A stretch of DNA of 64,000 nt. Source: Effrenium voratum. Lineage: Eukaryota > Sar > Dinophyceae > Suessiales > Symbiodiniaceae. The notes beneath the pieces are model-generated. The model saw only the letters and a program-made list of their open reading frames with translations. It did not search any database and was not told the DNA's origin. The stretch spans positions 219,501 through 283,500 of the forward strand of contig CAUJNA010003298.1 of NCBI GenBank assembly GCA_963377175.1. Reading direction: 5' to 3'. Positions 55,901 through 64,000 of the stretch are shown one piece after another (the stretch's first letter is position 1; the number at the start of each line of letters is the position of its first letter). A program made the position numbers and the translations under genes.

Positions 55901-57715
55901 CTTCTTTCGTATGCGAAAGTCTTGTTGGGAGACGCCTGCGAGGAATCTGTACTTCATCGGCGGGCTCACCTATGGCAGTGTCTTTGGTGAGCTGGTGATG
56001 TTGGGAGTGCAGGCGGGCACCTGAAAGTTCAGATTCAGCTTGATGGGTGGAAAGAGGAGGTCTTTGTGTGATCCTGGGCCCCTGTTTTTCTTGTGATCTC
56101 GCTTTGTGCCACTTGGATTGGGAGAGTTTCCCGTGGTCTAGCCGTATCCTTCTGCTCTCTCTCGCTCTCTCTAAGGATCCATCGCTTTTGACAAGGCCCA
56201 GAGAAATGCCCCGTGGTTTCTGAGAAGAGCGGCTGGGCCAGAGAAACGGGAACCAACCCTTTCGTGGACCCCGCCTTTTTCAGGAGCTTCAGAAATGGGA
56301 GTCCAGTGATAAGAACAAATGTTGACTTTGGATTCGTCCCCTGGGACCCTACTAGTCAGAGGAACCCCCCAACAAGTAATCCGACCTTCATATTCGTTTC
56401 AGCGAGTAAGGTTAGACCAAGCAACAAGCCGCTTCGCAGGCCTGAGAAGGGAGAATGCATCTTTCCCGACGGACGCACTTGCAGGGGCAGCGAACTTTCG
56501 TGTGGTTCTTCTCTGAATTCAGCGAATCAAGCGCCCCTTTTGGGGGGGCAGACCATATCCTACAAAACATTGTTAGAAGCAATTCCAACACACCAATCGA
56601 AATCAACCTTCTTGGAACTGCTTCTGGTTCATCAGGGATTTTTGGGTGGCAGATGCTTGGACCCAGAGGTGCCCAACAAGTATTTTCAACCAGGGTTTGT
56701 CTCTGACTAGCGCCCTCTTTGGGTGTTTGAGGATTCGAATCCAGAAGACAGGTTTCCAAAGTTTCAGGTCCCTATTCACATCATGTTCGTCGCCAATTGT
56801 GCTGCCTCGAGTTAGTATGTTTCCAGTAATTGGACTTTCTTAGCTTTCCCATGCGTATTTTCTCATCGAAATGTCACAGGGCTCCTCAAAAGATACATTT
56901 TGCCCATTTAAAACAAGGCTTTTTCCACCAAAATACAGGGAAGCCACCATTTACAAGTTGCAATGTTCAGGTGTATAATATAAGGATCCCTGTGTCAGTG
57001 GGGTGTGGTCGCTGGTTGCTTCATGCTTTTGCTCTTCTGGCCTTTGTGAAAGCTGGCCACGAAGCACGTCATGGAAATGATGTCCGAGGAGTCCAAGCAA
57101 ACCGCAAAATGGATATGTTTCAGATGTTATGAGTTGTTTTCGGGAAGGTGTCGGTCAACATGGTCAACCAAGCGAGGGCATTTTAGCTTTCAAGAAGTAT
57201 GGACCAGAATCAAACAGCATAGTTAGAATTGTTGGGTGCAACAGCAGGGCTAGGAAGGGGGCAGGCAACAAGTTGCCCAGACCACCAGTGGTCCCCTCTT
57301 TCATCACGTTGGCAGTTTCTTCAAGGCCAACTACAAACAAAAGATGCCTTTTTGCCCATTGCCGCTAAATGTGTGCGATGCACGCTCACGTGCACATCGT
57401 ACCGCTCATACCAACCTGAAATTAGGGTATCTTGAAAAACATGTATGTACTCCCTGAGTTCCTGGAATATATGTTGTTTAGGAAACATTTTTCAGCGGCA
57501 AGCAAAAAGTATGGTCTATCCACTCAGGAAGTGAAAACACGTGCATACATACATATGAAGACATCTGTGTATATTATACATATATATATACACGTATGTA
57601 ACAATGTATATTATGCAGACACATTCGTGTGGTTTGCAGCTGCAGCCAAGCCGGTTCTTGCCAGTCTAAGCGGACGGCCTCGATCGTGGCCAGCTGCACA
57701 TGCTGCACCTGGGAG
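43946..57715 (+). CDS. Chain C: cyclic-nucleotide-binding-domain protein, 11 exons
   Basis: This is the span of a discontinuous coding region. Exons C1-C2 are the end of one CNBD (VQVQALQ-ICFVSVLHRGV). C3 is the inter-domain linker. C4-C10 build a second, nearly complete CNBD: entry helix VAKVLRERSIF, EFLAEILNYG, QVFMPGDRII, QQGAEGNSMFIL, then a loop, LTYGSVFGELVMLGV, and SKRTASIVASCTCCTWE. The phosphate-binding cassette F-G-E-L…K-R-T-A-S has both the Glu and the Arg that contact the cyclic-nucleotide ribose and phosphate, so this domain probably binds cAMP or cGMP. Whether it regulates a kinase, a channel or the chain B hydrolase cannot be told. The domain's last helix lies beyond 57.7 kb and was not found. 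Confidence 0.7.
45926..45950. repeat. (TA)n microsatellite
   Basis: Pure TA run. Confidence 0.9.
46107..46222. mobile_element. M2b element next to exon C2
   Basis: TTATTTGGTTGTGAGTCAAAAAT at the left and TTTTGACCCATACCCATTTGG at the right, inner GTGGAAACATGGACC block. Ends about 41 nt before exon C2. Confidence 0.65.
46264..46330 (+). CDS. Exon C2: C-terminal helix of a CNBD
   Basis: After GCCGAG the frame reads ICFVSVLHRGVIARALEEP then KMG. I-C-x-V-x-V-L-H-R followed by a helix ending in P matches exon A1. Canonical GT donor at 46331; joined to C3 it reads KMG-EVVPLLV. Confidence 0.7.
48385..48497. mobile_element. M2b element, diverged
   Basis: GTAGGTACCCAAAACGG, AACCTGCGA and TTATTTTTGACCCA blocks of subfamily b. 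Left terminus decayed. Confidence 0.5.
48847..48896 (+). CDS. Exon C3: linker between CNBDs
   Basis: After ACACACAG the frame reads EVVPLLVRGVSSPNSGQ. In phase with C2 (GT-AG) and with C4 through CAG/GC at 48897. The opposite strand is also open here (PEFGEDTPRTSSGTTSV), but the two-sided phase fit favours the + strand. Confidence 0.6.
50700..50777 (+). repeat. 39-bp tandem duplication
   Basis: Two copies of TTCGTGGTGAACCAGTTGAG… differing at one base, in the C3-C4 intron. Confidence 0.9.
50866..50913 (+). CDS. Exon C4: CNBD entry helix
   Basis: After GTCTCAG the frame reads VAKVLRERSIFAHTSQ. GA donor at 50914; CAGGA is repeated at the next acceptor. Typical helix before E-F-L in CNBDs. Confidence 0.7.
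51456..51490 (+). CDS. Exon C5: CNBD helix EFLAEIL
   Basis: After CCGCTGCAG the frame reads EFLAEILNYGVV. GC donor at 51491 fits the phase of C6. A donor within the shared GGTG at 51484-51488 is an alternative and would give NYGVSPQVF. Confidence 0.65.
52257..52305 (+). CDS. Exon C6: CNBD FMPGD turn
   Basis: After TTTCTCAG the frame reads AVSPQVFMPGDRIIQQ. F-M-P-G-D-x-I-I is the CNBD signature turn. Acceptor may be at 52265. Donor CAG/GC at 52306. Confidence 0.8.
52682..52776. repeat. AT-rich microsatellite
   Basis: TATATA/TACATA alternation. Confidence 0.9.
52868..52915 (+). CDS. Exon C7: CNBD strands GAEGNSMFIL
   Basis: After GTCTCCAG the frame reads GAEGNSMFILSVGMAQ. With C6 it reads RIIQQ-GAEGNSMFIL, matching G-x-x-G-x-S-M-F-I-L of the family. 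Preferred donor CAG/GC at 52916; an alternative GC at 52933 would join directly to C9. Confidence 0.85.
53570..53668. mobile_element. M2 element with near-perfect inverted termini
   Basis: ATATGGCCATGGGTCAAAA at the left, TTTTGACCCACAGCCATAT at the right, about 99 bp, inner GGTGGTGCACC block. Confidence 0.8.
54602..54713. mobile_element. M2b element
   Basis: CATATGGCCGTGGCTCAGAAAG at the left, TTTTGAGCCACGGCCCTATG at the right, inner GTGGAAACATGGACCAAAACCTGCGG. Confidence 0.75.
55019..55059 (+). CDS. Exon C8: CNBD loop segment
   Basis: After TTGGGGCAG the frame reads VVKENLEEQENMLV. The phase fits C7 (phase 0) and C9 (phase 2, GA donor at 55060). It would place a charged loop between the two central strands. 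It could be skipped. Confidence 0.55.
55648..55690. repeat. (TA)n microsatellite
   Basis: TATATA runs with one short break. Confidence 0.9.
55943..56012 (+). CDS. Exon C9: CNBD FGE loop
   Basis: The frame reads NLYFIGGLTYGSVFGELVML then GVQ. V-F-G-E-L is the start of the phosphate-binding cassette, with the conserved Glu present. Donor CAG/GC at 56013. Confidence 0.85.
57548..57602. repeat. AT-rich microsatellite
   Basis: TACATA/TATATA alternation ending about 60 nt before exon C10. Confidence 0.8.
57665..57715 (+). CDS. Exon C10: CNBD RTAS motif
   Basis: After CTTGCCAG the frame reads SKRTASIVASCTCCTWE. Joined to C9 it gives MLGVQ-SKRTASIVAS, the conserved Arg-containing half of the phosphate cassette. 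Donor GAG/GC at 57716. The following helix exon was not found. Confidence 0.8.
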
Positions 57716-58483
57716 GCGATTCGAGCAATGGCCACGAGCTATCCACATGTTCCACGGATCCGAGCAACGGTGGGTGGACGAAATCTTGCACCGCTTTGTG
57801 CACAAGGGAAACCATGGTTTGTTGGTATTTACAGGGAATCGAATCATTCCAGGGTTTCTGAACGGTGGCGCAGGATTTCGTCCATCCCCAGAAGCACTGG
57901 GGATCCTAGGATTTCTTTTGTTGCGGACGTTTCAAGCTTGAGTTACGAAACATAATCATCACATATTGTTTCTGGCGTACCCCAAACTTGGGCCAAGGGG
58001 GAGGAAACTTAGAGGAGTGTTTGGCAGACCTCCAGTGCGTTGCTTCCGTGTGCCTTTGTTTTATTGGAGAGGGTTACCCTTTGAAAGCAACTATCACACA
58101 AGAGGCGCCCTGTTTTCTTGTCCACCGGAGGCGTCAACGTTGGAAGCAGAGCGACCATACATCTCTGGATGTTTCTTGTTGAATTGGATCGCCACAGTCG
58201 CTTTGCTTGGACTTAGGAAGCCTTGCTTTCCAGCATTACCACACTCAACCTACTTTGTTTTGCCTTTTTGGGTTTCCTTCATGTTACCTTTCAACCAGCG
58301 AGATTCTTTTGTTGGCAGGGGGGCGGATCAGTGTTCAGTGGCTCCCGGTTCGCCAAACATGGCGGCTCTCTCTTGCCGTCACCGGGCAACGGGTATGTGT
58401 CACAAGCAAACCACCGGGATATGGATGGCCTCCAAAACAAACACACACACACACATGGGTATGTACAGATATGTACATGTTTT

Positions 58484-58592
58484 TTGCATGGGTATGGGTC
58501 AAAGTTAACCCACCAGACCGCACATTTGATTTTCGTCCTTGTTTCCATTTGCCAAGGTTCCGCTTTGGTGCCTGCTTTTTGACCTACGCCCA
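58484..58592. mobile_element. M2b element
   Basis: GCATGGGTATGGGTCAAAG at the left and TTTTTGACCTACGCCCA at the right. Confidence 0.55.
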
Positions 58593-61129
58593 ACGTTTTG
58601 CTTCGTTTTTTGAGGCGATTGTTTTAGCCCTGGGTTGCTGTTCAACATGTTTTGAACCTATTGAGACAAGTGACACATGAGCTGGTCGTTGGGATTATTT
58701 TCCAGGGAACCCCAAGGTGCTTGGATTTGTCTGGTGGCTTCTCCATTTGGAGGAACCGCTCTGGATGAGCCGTCACCCACTACCCGAGCTGGTACGAAGG
58801 GAAGGCTTGTGATGGTCCAAAGGTATGTCATTCGCAAGGTTTTTGCAGGTGCCATGGAGCATGACGACCAAACAAAGAGTATTAGGAGCCGACTGCTTTT
58901 GGGGTTGGTTCTCCCTTTGAACTTGATTAGTTGGGGGTCCCATGTCGTTTTGAACAGCTCCCCGCCGTGTTTTCCTATGTTCCTATGGCTTCGCGCGGCA
59001 ACGCTGGACACATAGCTCTGGCTCGGACAGATGAGCATGGATCGCCAGGAAGTGTGCCTTCGGACAAGCAAAAGGAAACACAATTTCAGTCAAAGTATCC
59101 ACTGGACCATGACGGCAACAGCAGGCCTCGCCCAGCTACGTCCTTCATGTTGCTTCGGTGCTTGTTGTTTGTTTCCTGATTCACCTTGATATTAGCTTGG
59201 TAAAACTTTAAGAAAAATAGTGAACCAATTGACGCTACCGCGGCGAACTCAAAGATGGGATCATGTTTAGATCTGAAAAGTGAACCAACCATCATGGAAT
59301 TGCACAACCACATCTTGCAATGCTATTTCCTCTTGCTGTTCAGGTTTGGAGGGTAACCCAAACTGCTGTTGGCCAAGAGTTTGCAACAAATCCATGTCAA
59401 GGGATACGTCAATACGTGTCACATGCGTTGACAAACATGGCATGGGCACCGCCCTCACAGAGGCGGGGAGAAGTGGCAAGGACACCCAGACCACCATTGG
59501 GTTGCTCTTTTGCTCCTTTCCTAGTGAAGTTGCTTCCCCCTAAGCAAACACTAGCAAACCCAGAGTGCCATTTGTTTTCCCACGGAAGGGGGCTTGACAG
59601 CTGCGGTGGTTCCTGCGGTACCTTTTTTTTAAAGTGGCTTGCTGAATGCCATCGAGCCACCTAAGGGAAGGACGGTCCATGACCGTGAAGCATTGACCGG
59701 CCATCCGTGTCTCGGGAACTCAATCCATTGCTAGTCTCACGGGCTCCACGTACTTTCACAGTGTGTGTTTTCCGGCTGCGTGCCAAAAACGCCTCGATCC
59801 ATCCAGGGTTTCAGGAGGCGCTTGATCCATCTAACGTGATTGATCTACCTTGAGCGCTGTTTGTTTGTTGACTTGATCTACTATGCCTTTCCGTGATTGC
59901 GGCTGGATGTGATTTCCCGCAGAGCCGTTTAGAGATTCGAAGGCCCAAAGGCGACGAGAGAACTAGCTTAGCTGCCTTCTCACAGCTGGCGGAGTTTTGT
60001 TTTCAGTCACTCGGGGGCTGCAAAGGAACATTGCAGCTATGACACGAATTATCTCCGCGCTGAGGTGACGACGTTTGTTATTCATGGCAGAGACCATAGT
60101 GCCCAAGAAAGTCATTTGTTGACCATGAAGGCGGCAGAGGCCGTGATGGCAATCTGTGAGCGAACCTGAGCTAGCCATCACGGGGAAATACCGACCGGCC
60201 ACCGGTGTGTACCTGCAGTCTTGGGAGTGTACATCATTACTCCGAGAGCTTTCACAATGTTTGTGTGTGTGTGTGTCTCGATGGGTTTGCTAAACTAGGA
60301 GCCACCAAAACTTTGGGCTTCCCTTTCAAGACAACACAACAAGGGGTCATCATCTATGGGAAGCATGCACTTATCCCAAACATGAAACACTTCAACTCAC
60401 AAACAACACACATTCTGGGCGGCATGGTTTTCGCGTAGGAGCTTTCGCGTTGTGCCTTTTGCGCCGTGTTTCCTTGCAGAAAGCGTGAACTCCTGCCTTT
60501 TGGCCTGGGGAATCTGCTGGCGATCGGGTCTCGTAGTAAAAGAAAGGGTTCCCAACGTACAAATCTTGGTTTAAATAAATTACAAGTCGTGCGAAACACG
60601 TGGGATGTCTACATTGTTTTTCAAGGTCTCTTTCAAGTTTTATTGTTGCATTGCTGATGAAACATGCTTGTGTGTGTGTGTGCGTGTGTTTTCTTGCTAC
60701 CTTTCTTTCACAGGTGTGAGGGTAAACCAAAACGAAATCACAATTTGTTGGGTCCCTCTATCTTGACACATACCCACTTGGGGTCTCGGTCATGGCCCCT
60801 CTGTGAAGGCTGCTTGCTTCGACAACCGAACGAGCAGACAGTGAAGCTCTCAGCGTTGTTTCTGCCGAACCAGTGCGAGTCCGAGTCCCGAGTGGCATGG
60901 TCCCAAAATTCAGCGCCCCAACATACTTGGTTTCCGTCGTGGTTTCCCTAACTCAACCCATCAACAGGGAATTCCCCAAAAAAGCATGCCCGAGTGTGTA
61001 CTAGAACTATGATGCCCTCCCGACAAATCTGAAAGAAGCACCTTCGAAGCATGTTTCGGTTCAGGACCTGTTGATGGAAGGGTGGGTTTGCTGCAAGTAA
61101 GCGCCTGTTGCAGTGCTAGCTTTGCATAT

Positions 61130-61151
61130 TATATATATATATATATATATT
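61130..61151. repeat. (TA)n microsatellite
   Basis: Pure TA run. Confidence 0.9.
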
Positions 61152-61360
61152 CGCACGGACCCCAAAAGACTCGACTTTTAACATGATACCCTTGGGGTGA
61201 GCCTCTTTGGTTGCCATGTGAATAGCAAGTGAAATAACTACCCCATCACGCGGCCTGAATCCGCACACCTCGTCGCGCAGGCGGCCGCCCTTTGCTGAAA
61301 CCACCGGCTCGGATGCAGGCGCGGGGTGGTGGTCGGAAGCTCTTTCAGTTCTGCCGAGCA

Positions 61361-61479
61361 ATATGGCTGTGGGTCAAAACCAATGGTACCAGGTATGTGC
61401 ACCACCCATTTCGGTTTATTTTGGTGGGCTTGGGATGTTCACTGGGGATACGATTTGGATTTTGACCCATGGCCATATT
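61361..61479. mobile_element. M2a element, intact termini
   Basis: ATATGGCTGTGGGTCAAAA at the left, TTTTGACCCATGGCCATAT at the right, inner GTGCACCACCCATTT and GGGATGTTCACTGGGG. About 119 bp. Confidence 0.8.
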
Positions 61480-62101
61480 GGCCCAGGATCAGACACACAG
61501 CTGGTTGATTTTTTCCAGGGGTGTCCTTTTTCAAGAGGCAATCCTGCAGTTTGCAAGCTGAAAGCTGAGGTCAGTACAAAAGAGGTTGCGTCTTTTTGTA
61601 CCGCCCACTTCTTTCTCCGGTCGGATGGGTCAAGGGCCCAGGCATGTGGCAGAGCTCGAGCTTTGAGCCCGTGACACCCATGCGATGGTTTTGGCAGGTA
61701 GATATCAACGAAAAAGGCGCCAAGATCAGTCAACATAGGGTTAAAGTAGACCTTAGCTGGTTGACGGTTTGGGGCTCATTTGTGAGGTGATGAACATTTC
61801 TCTATCGTTTTTCTTACTTCTGCGGTTGCTCACTGGGGAAACCAAACCACGAGTGGGTCGCAAAGAGAAGCCGCAGAGCCAGGGCCACAGTTCCGATAGG
61901 CTCAGGCCATGAGTCTGGACTTTGGATCAACCAAATTGGGGATTTCTCTCAGGGGTGGAAGCACCCAGAAGCCAAGGGTTCAACTCCTTTGAAAAGAGTC
62001 TGTTGTTTTTTGTCAGTGTACCCCGTTTTGGTTGGTTTGACTGGACAGCAAAATGAAAACCGCCATTTTGGGGGCGTCCCTAAAAAAAAACAGATACCGG
62101 A

Positions 62102-62215
62102 AGTGGGTATGGGTCAACCTTACGTAGTCACCACCACGCATTTTTATGTAGTTGGCTTCATTATTGCCAGGGCAACCCATTTTGGTACCTATTTTTGACC
62201 CACAGCCAAATATCG
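62102..62215. mobile_element. M2b element
   Basis: GTGGGTATGGGTCAACC at the left, TATTTTTGACCCACAGCCAAATA at the right. Confidence 0.6.
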
Positions 62216-63015
62216 TGTAAACCCCGGATGTTGCTCTCCAGTGCTTTTGAAGGAGCATTGAGACGGGGCCCTCGATTTCCTACTTTGTTCCTTTGACACT
62301 GGCAGAACCAAGAGCTGCAATTCCAGAGGCTTTTGTGATGAAACAGGCAATCGGTCCTTGGCGGTTGAGAGAAGTAGGGCTGACCTAAAGGCGACCTCTG
62401 AATACGGAGGTGCTGTTTGCAGTTGAGTTGCTCTTTGAACACCACCCCACAAGAGCGGCGTTCCACCAAGGGAAGCACCGGTGGGCTTGCTTTCCTCAAT
62501 ACAAGAAAGCCACAATAGAAAGTTGCCTTCATCAGCCCAAAAGGATTCCACAGTGGACTGGTCACTTTCAAGATTCCAGGGAGCCTTTCTGGTGAAGTGA
62601 GGTTGGAATTTGTAATTCAGCCCGATTGGTGACGCTCCTTTGGGTGATCAAAATTGAGTTATGCACCCCCCGACCTTTTGCACTTGATGATACTTTTCAG
62701 GAAGACCACATGAGATGAGAACATCAAGTCGGAACTTGTTGGTGCCATCCAAACTTGCTTGGTCCCATCCACTCAGGAAGTGAGGTGTGTCCCCCCCAAA
62801 ACAAAGAATACAGCAAACCAGGGGGTCCTGGGTTCACATGGGAAACCACTGGTTGGGAGTCGGGAGGATGTGTTTCCCTTTCCCTTCCTCTTCCCTTATC
62901 TTCCAGTATGCTGAAGAATATGTTCAATCCCCTGGTGGCTTAAAGGGGAATCTGTCACTACTGGCAACGCACACACACACACACCAAACAAAAACACGGT
63001 TGACATTTTTTCCAG

Positions 63016-63183
63016 GGGACGTCTTCGCAAATGGAGGTTCAAAGAGTCCACCGTTTGCCCCTTCAGGCTGGTCCGCTTTTTGGGACGATGAGGCCAAGGC
63101 TCAGCGACGCGAATTGAGAACCGCTTCGCCGCGCAGGAAAGATCATTTGGGGTTCCTGAATGGAACTGGCGAACTTGCGCAAG
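63016..63183 (+). CDS. Candidate exon, unknown product
   Basis: After TTTTTCCAG the frame reads GDVFANGGSKSPPFAPSGWS and later WDDEAKAQRRELRTASPRR. Codon choice is moderately exon-like. No family recognised and no phase link to chain C tested successfully. Confidence 0.35.
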
Positions 63184-63235
63184 TCATGCAGATTGGATGC
63201 ACAATGTCGAGTTCTTCGGGACAATGGTTGTTGTT

Positions 63236-63252
63236 GCGGCTGCTGCTGCTGC

Positions 63253-63334
<82 letters not shown>
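63236..63334 (+). repeat. (CTG)n microsatellite, about 30 units
   Basis: Pure CTG from about 63255 to 63333 after a short interrupted start. All reading frames through it (poly-Leu, poly-Ala, poly-Cys) are open and meaningless. Confidence 0.97.
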
Positions 63335-64000
63335 ATATTGCGGTTATTGCAGTTTTGGATGTTGCTGCCTCCGTTGTTGTTCCTGTGTTATGTGGTCGAT
63401 TGCCACTGCAATGTTAAACCCCGATCAACCCCCTGACCTAGTTTGAAGCGGGGTCCCTTTTTCATGGTGATTCCTTCCTTCCAGGGGGAGCTGGGGCTTG
63501 TCGGACCCTGCTTTTCCAACCCCAAACCTGCGTTTGAACCTTAGTTTTGCCCTTTGGATGGCCAAACAAAGCGAAGTCCAAGGCAAATGAGCGAATGCTT
63601 CCAGGTCCCACTTGGTTATCAGACAGGGGTTGCCTACCTCTTAGCTTTACACGGAATATCCTGGTTACACCTGCGCAGAAGGCAACCACAACCCAAACCG
63701 AAGCTGACAGTGTCTCAGACTTTTGTGAGGCAATGATGGCCATAGGCTCGTTCAATCAGGTGTTACAATTGTTGGGACCCTGTTGTGATCTTGAAAAGAG
63801 AAACTAGGGTCCCAAACCGGGGTCACTAAGAAGTCCCCACACCAAAGTTATGTTTTTTTTGTGGTTCCCCCACATCAAACAAGTACCATACAAAACCACC
63901 AACACAAATTTGACTTTCTCACATTTTCGTGTTTAGCCTGCTTGCGGGTGATGAAATGAGCTCACCCATGAAGATTTCGCAGATTCCTCTATGCCTTTGA

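Larger units (their letters stand above)
57716..64000. other. Right-end stretch with weak exon candidates only
   Basis: It holds M2 copies (58484, 61361, 62102), CA/GT microsatellites (58439, 60262, 60667, 62969), a TA tract (61130-61151) and the (CTG)n tract. The patch 61240-61320 is open on both strands. Nothing was assigned to a family. Confidence 0.45.

Noticed and set aside
63160..63436. Poly-Cys, poly-Ala and poly-Leu frames
   Set aside because: Translations of the CTG microsatellite.
1..64000. CRISPR arrays, prokaryotic operons, rRNA genes
   Set aside because: The tandem arrays have no unique spacers, and no ribosome-binding-site/operon layout or rRNA-like conserved blocks were seen.

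Overview
The window looks like nuclear DNA of a dinoflagellate, most plausibly an order Suessiales type such as Symbiodiniaceae or Polarella. The order and family are inferred and were not tested against any database. There is no prokaryotic gene layout. No open frame longer than about 200 codons survives once low-complexity and tandem-repeat frames are set aside. Instead there are many very short, GC3-rich exons (roughly 35-105 nt) on the + strand. They are separated by introns of 0.5-5 kb packed with short inverted-repeat elements, microsatellites and satellites. Joining exons by protein family and reading phase gives mostly GC-AG and GA-AG introns and only a few GT-AG introns, which is a dinoflagellate hallmark.

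Three exon chains can be read, all on the + strand. Chain A (about 2.3-10 kb) holds the end of one cyclic-nucleotide-binding domain (CNBD) and pieces of a second. Chain B (about 15.0-41.0 kb) encodes a WW domain, then an SH3/Tudor-like barrel, then a linker, then an alpha/beta-hydrolase of the PHB-depolymerase/feruloyl-esterase type. That hydrolase has an HGAGG oxyanion motif, a G-I-S-M-G-G nucleophile elbow, a late Asp and a candidate His. Chain C (about 43.9-57.7 kb) holds the tail of another CNBD and then a nearly complete CNBD. Strand and phase are compatible throughout, so the chains could be one large multidomain gene or up to three neighbouring genes. No start codon, stop codon or poly(A) site could be fixed, and the gene(s) probably run past both ends of the window.

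Introns and spacers: 0-2.3 kb has no recognised exon. At 4.9-5.7 kb there is a 44-bp satellite, at 11.4-13.9 kb a higher-order satellite (179-bp unit at its right end), and at 21.1-21.8 kb a 65-bp satellite. That last satellite creates a false 556-codon frame on the - strand. Three families of short non-autonomous elements recur: M1 (CTAGGTCC termini, 4-bp target duplications), M2 (ATATGGCYGTGGGTCAAAA termini, at least 11 copies) and M3 (AATGGTGGYTTYCC core). Several M2 and M3 copies end within about 20-50 nt of an exon, which recalls introner elements. The right end (57.7-64 kb) has only weak exon candidates and a long (CTG)n tract. All exon edges are hand-read predictions and need transcript support.
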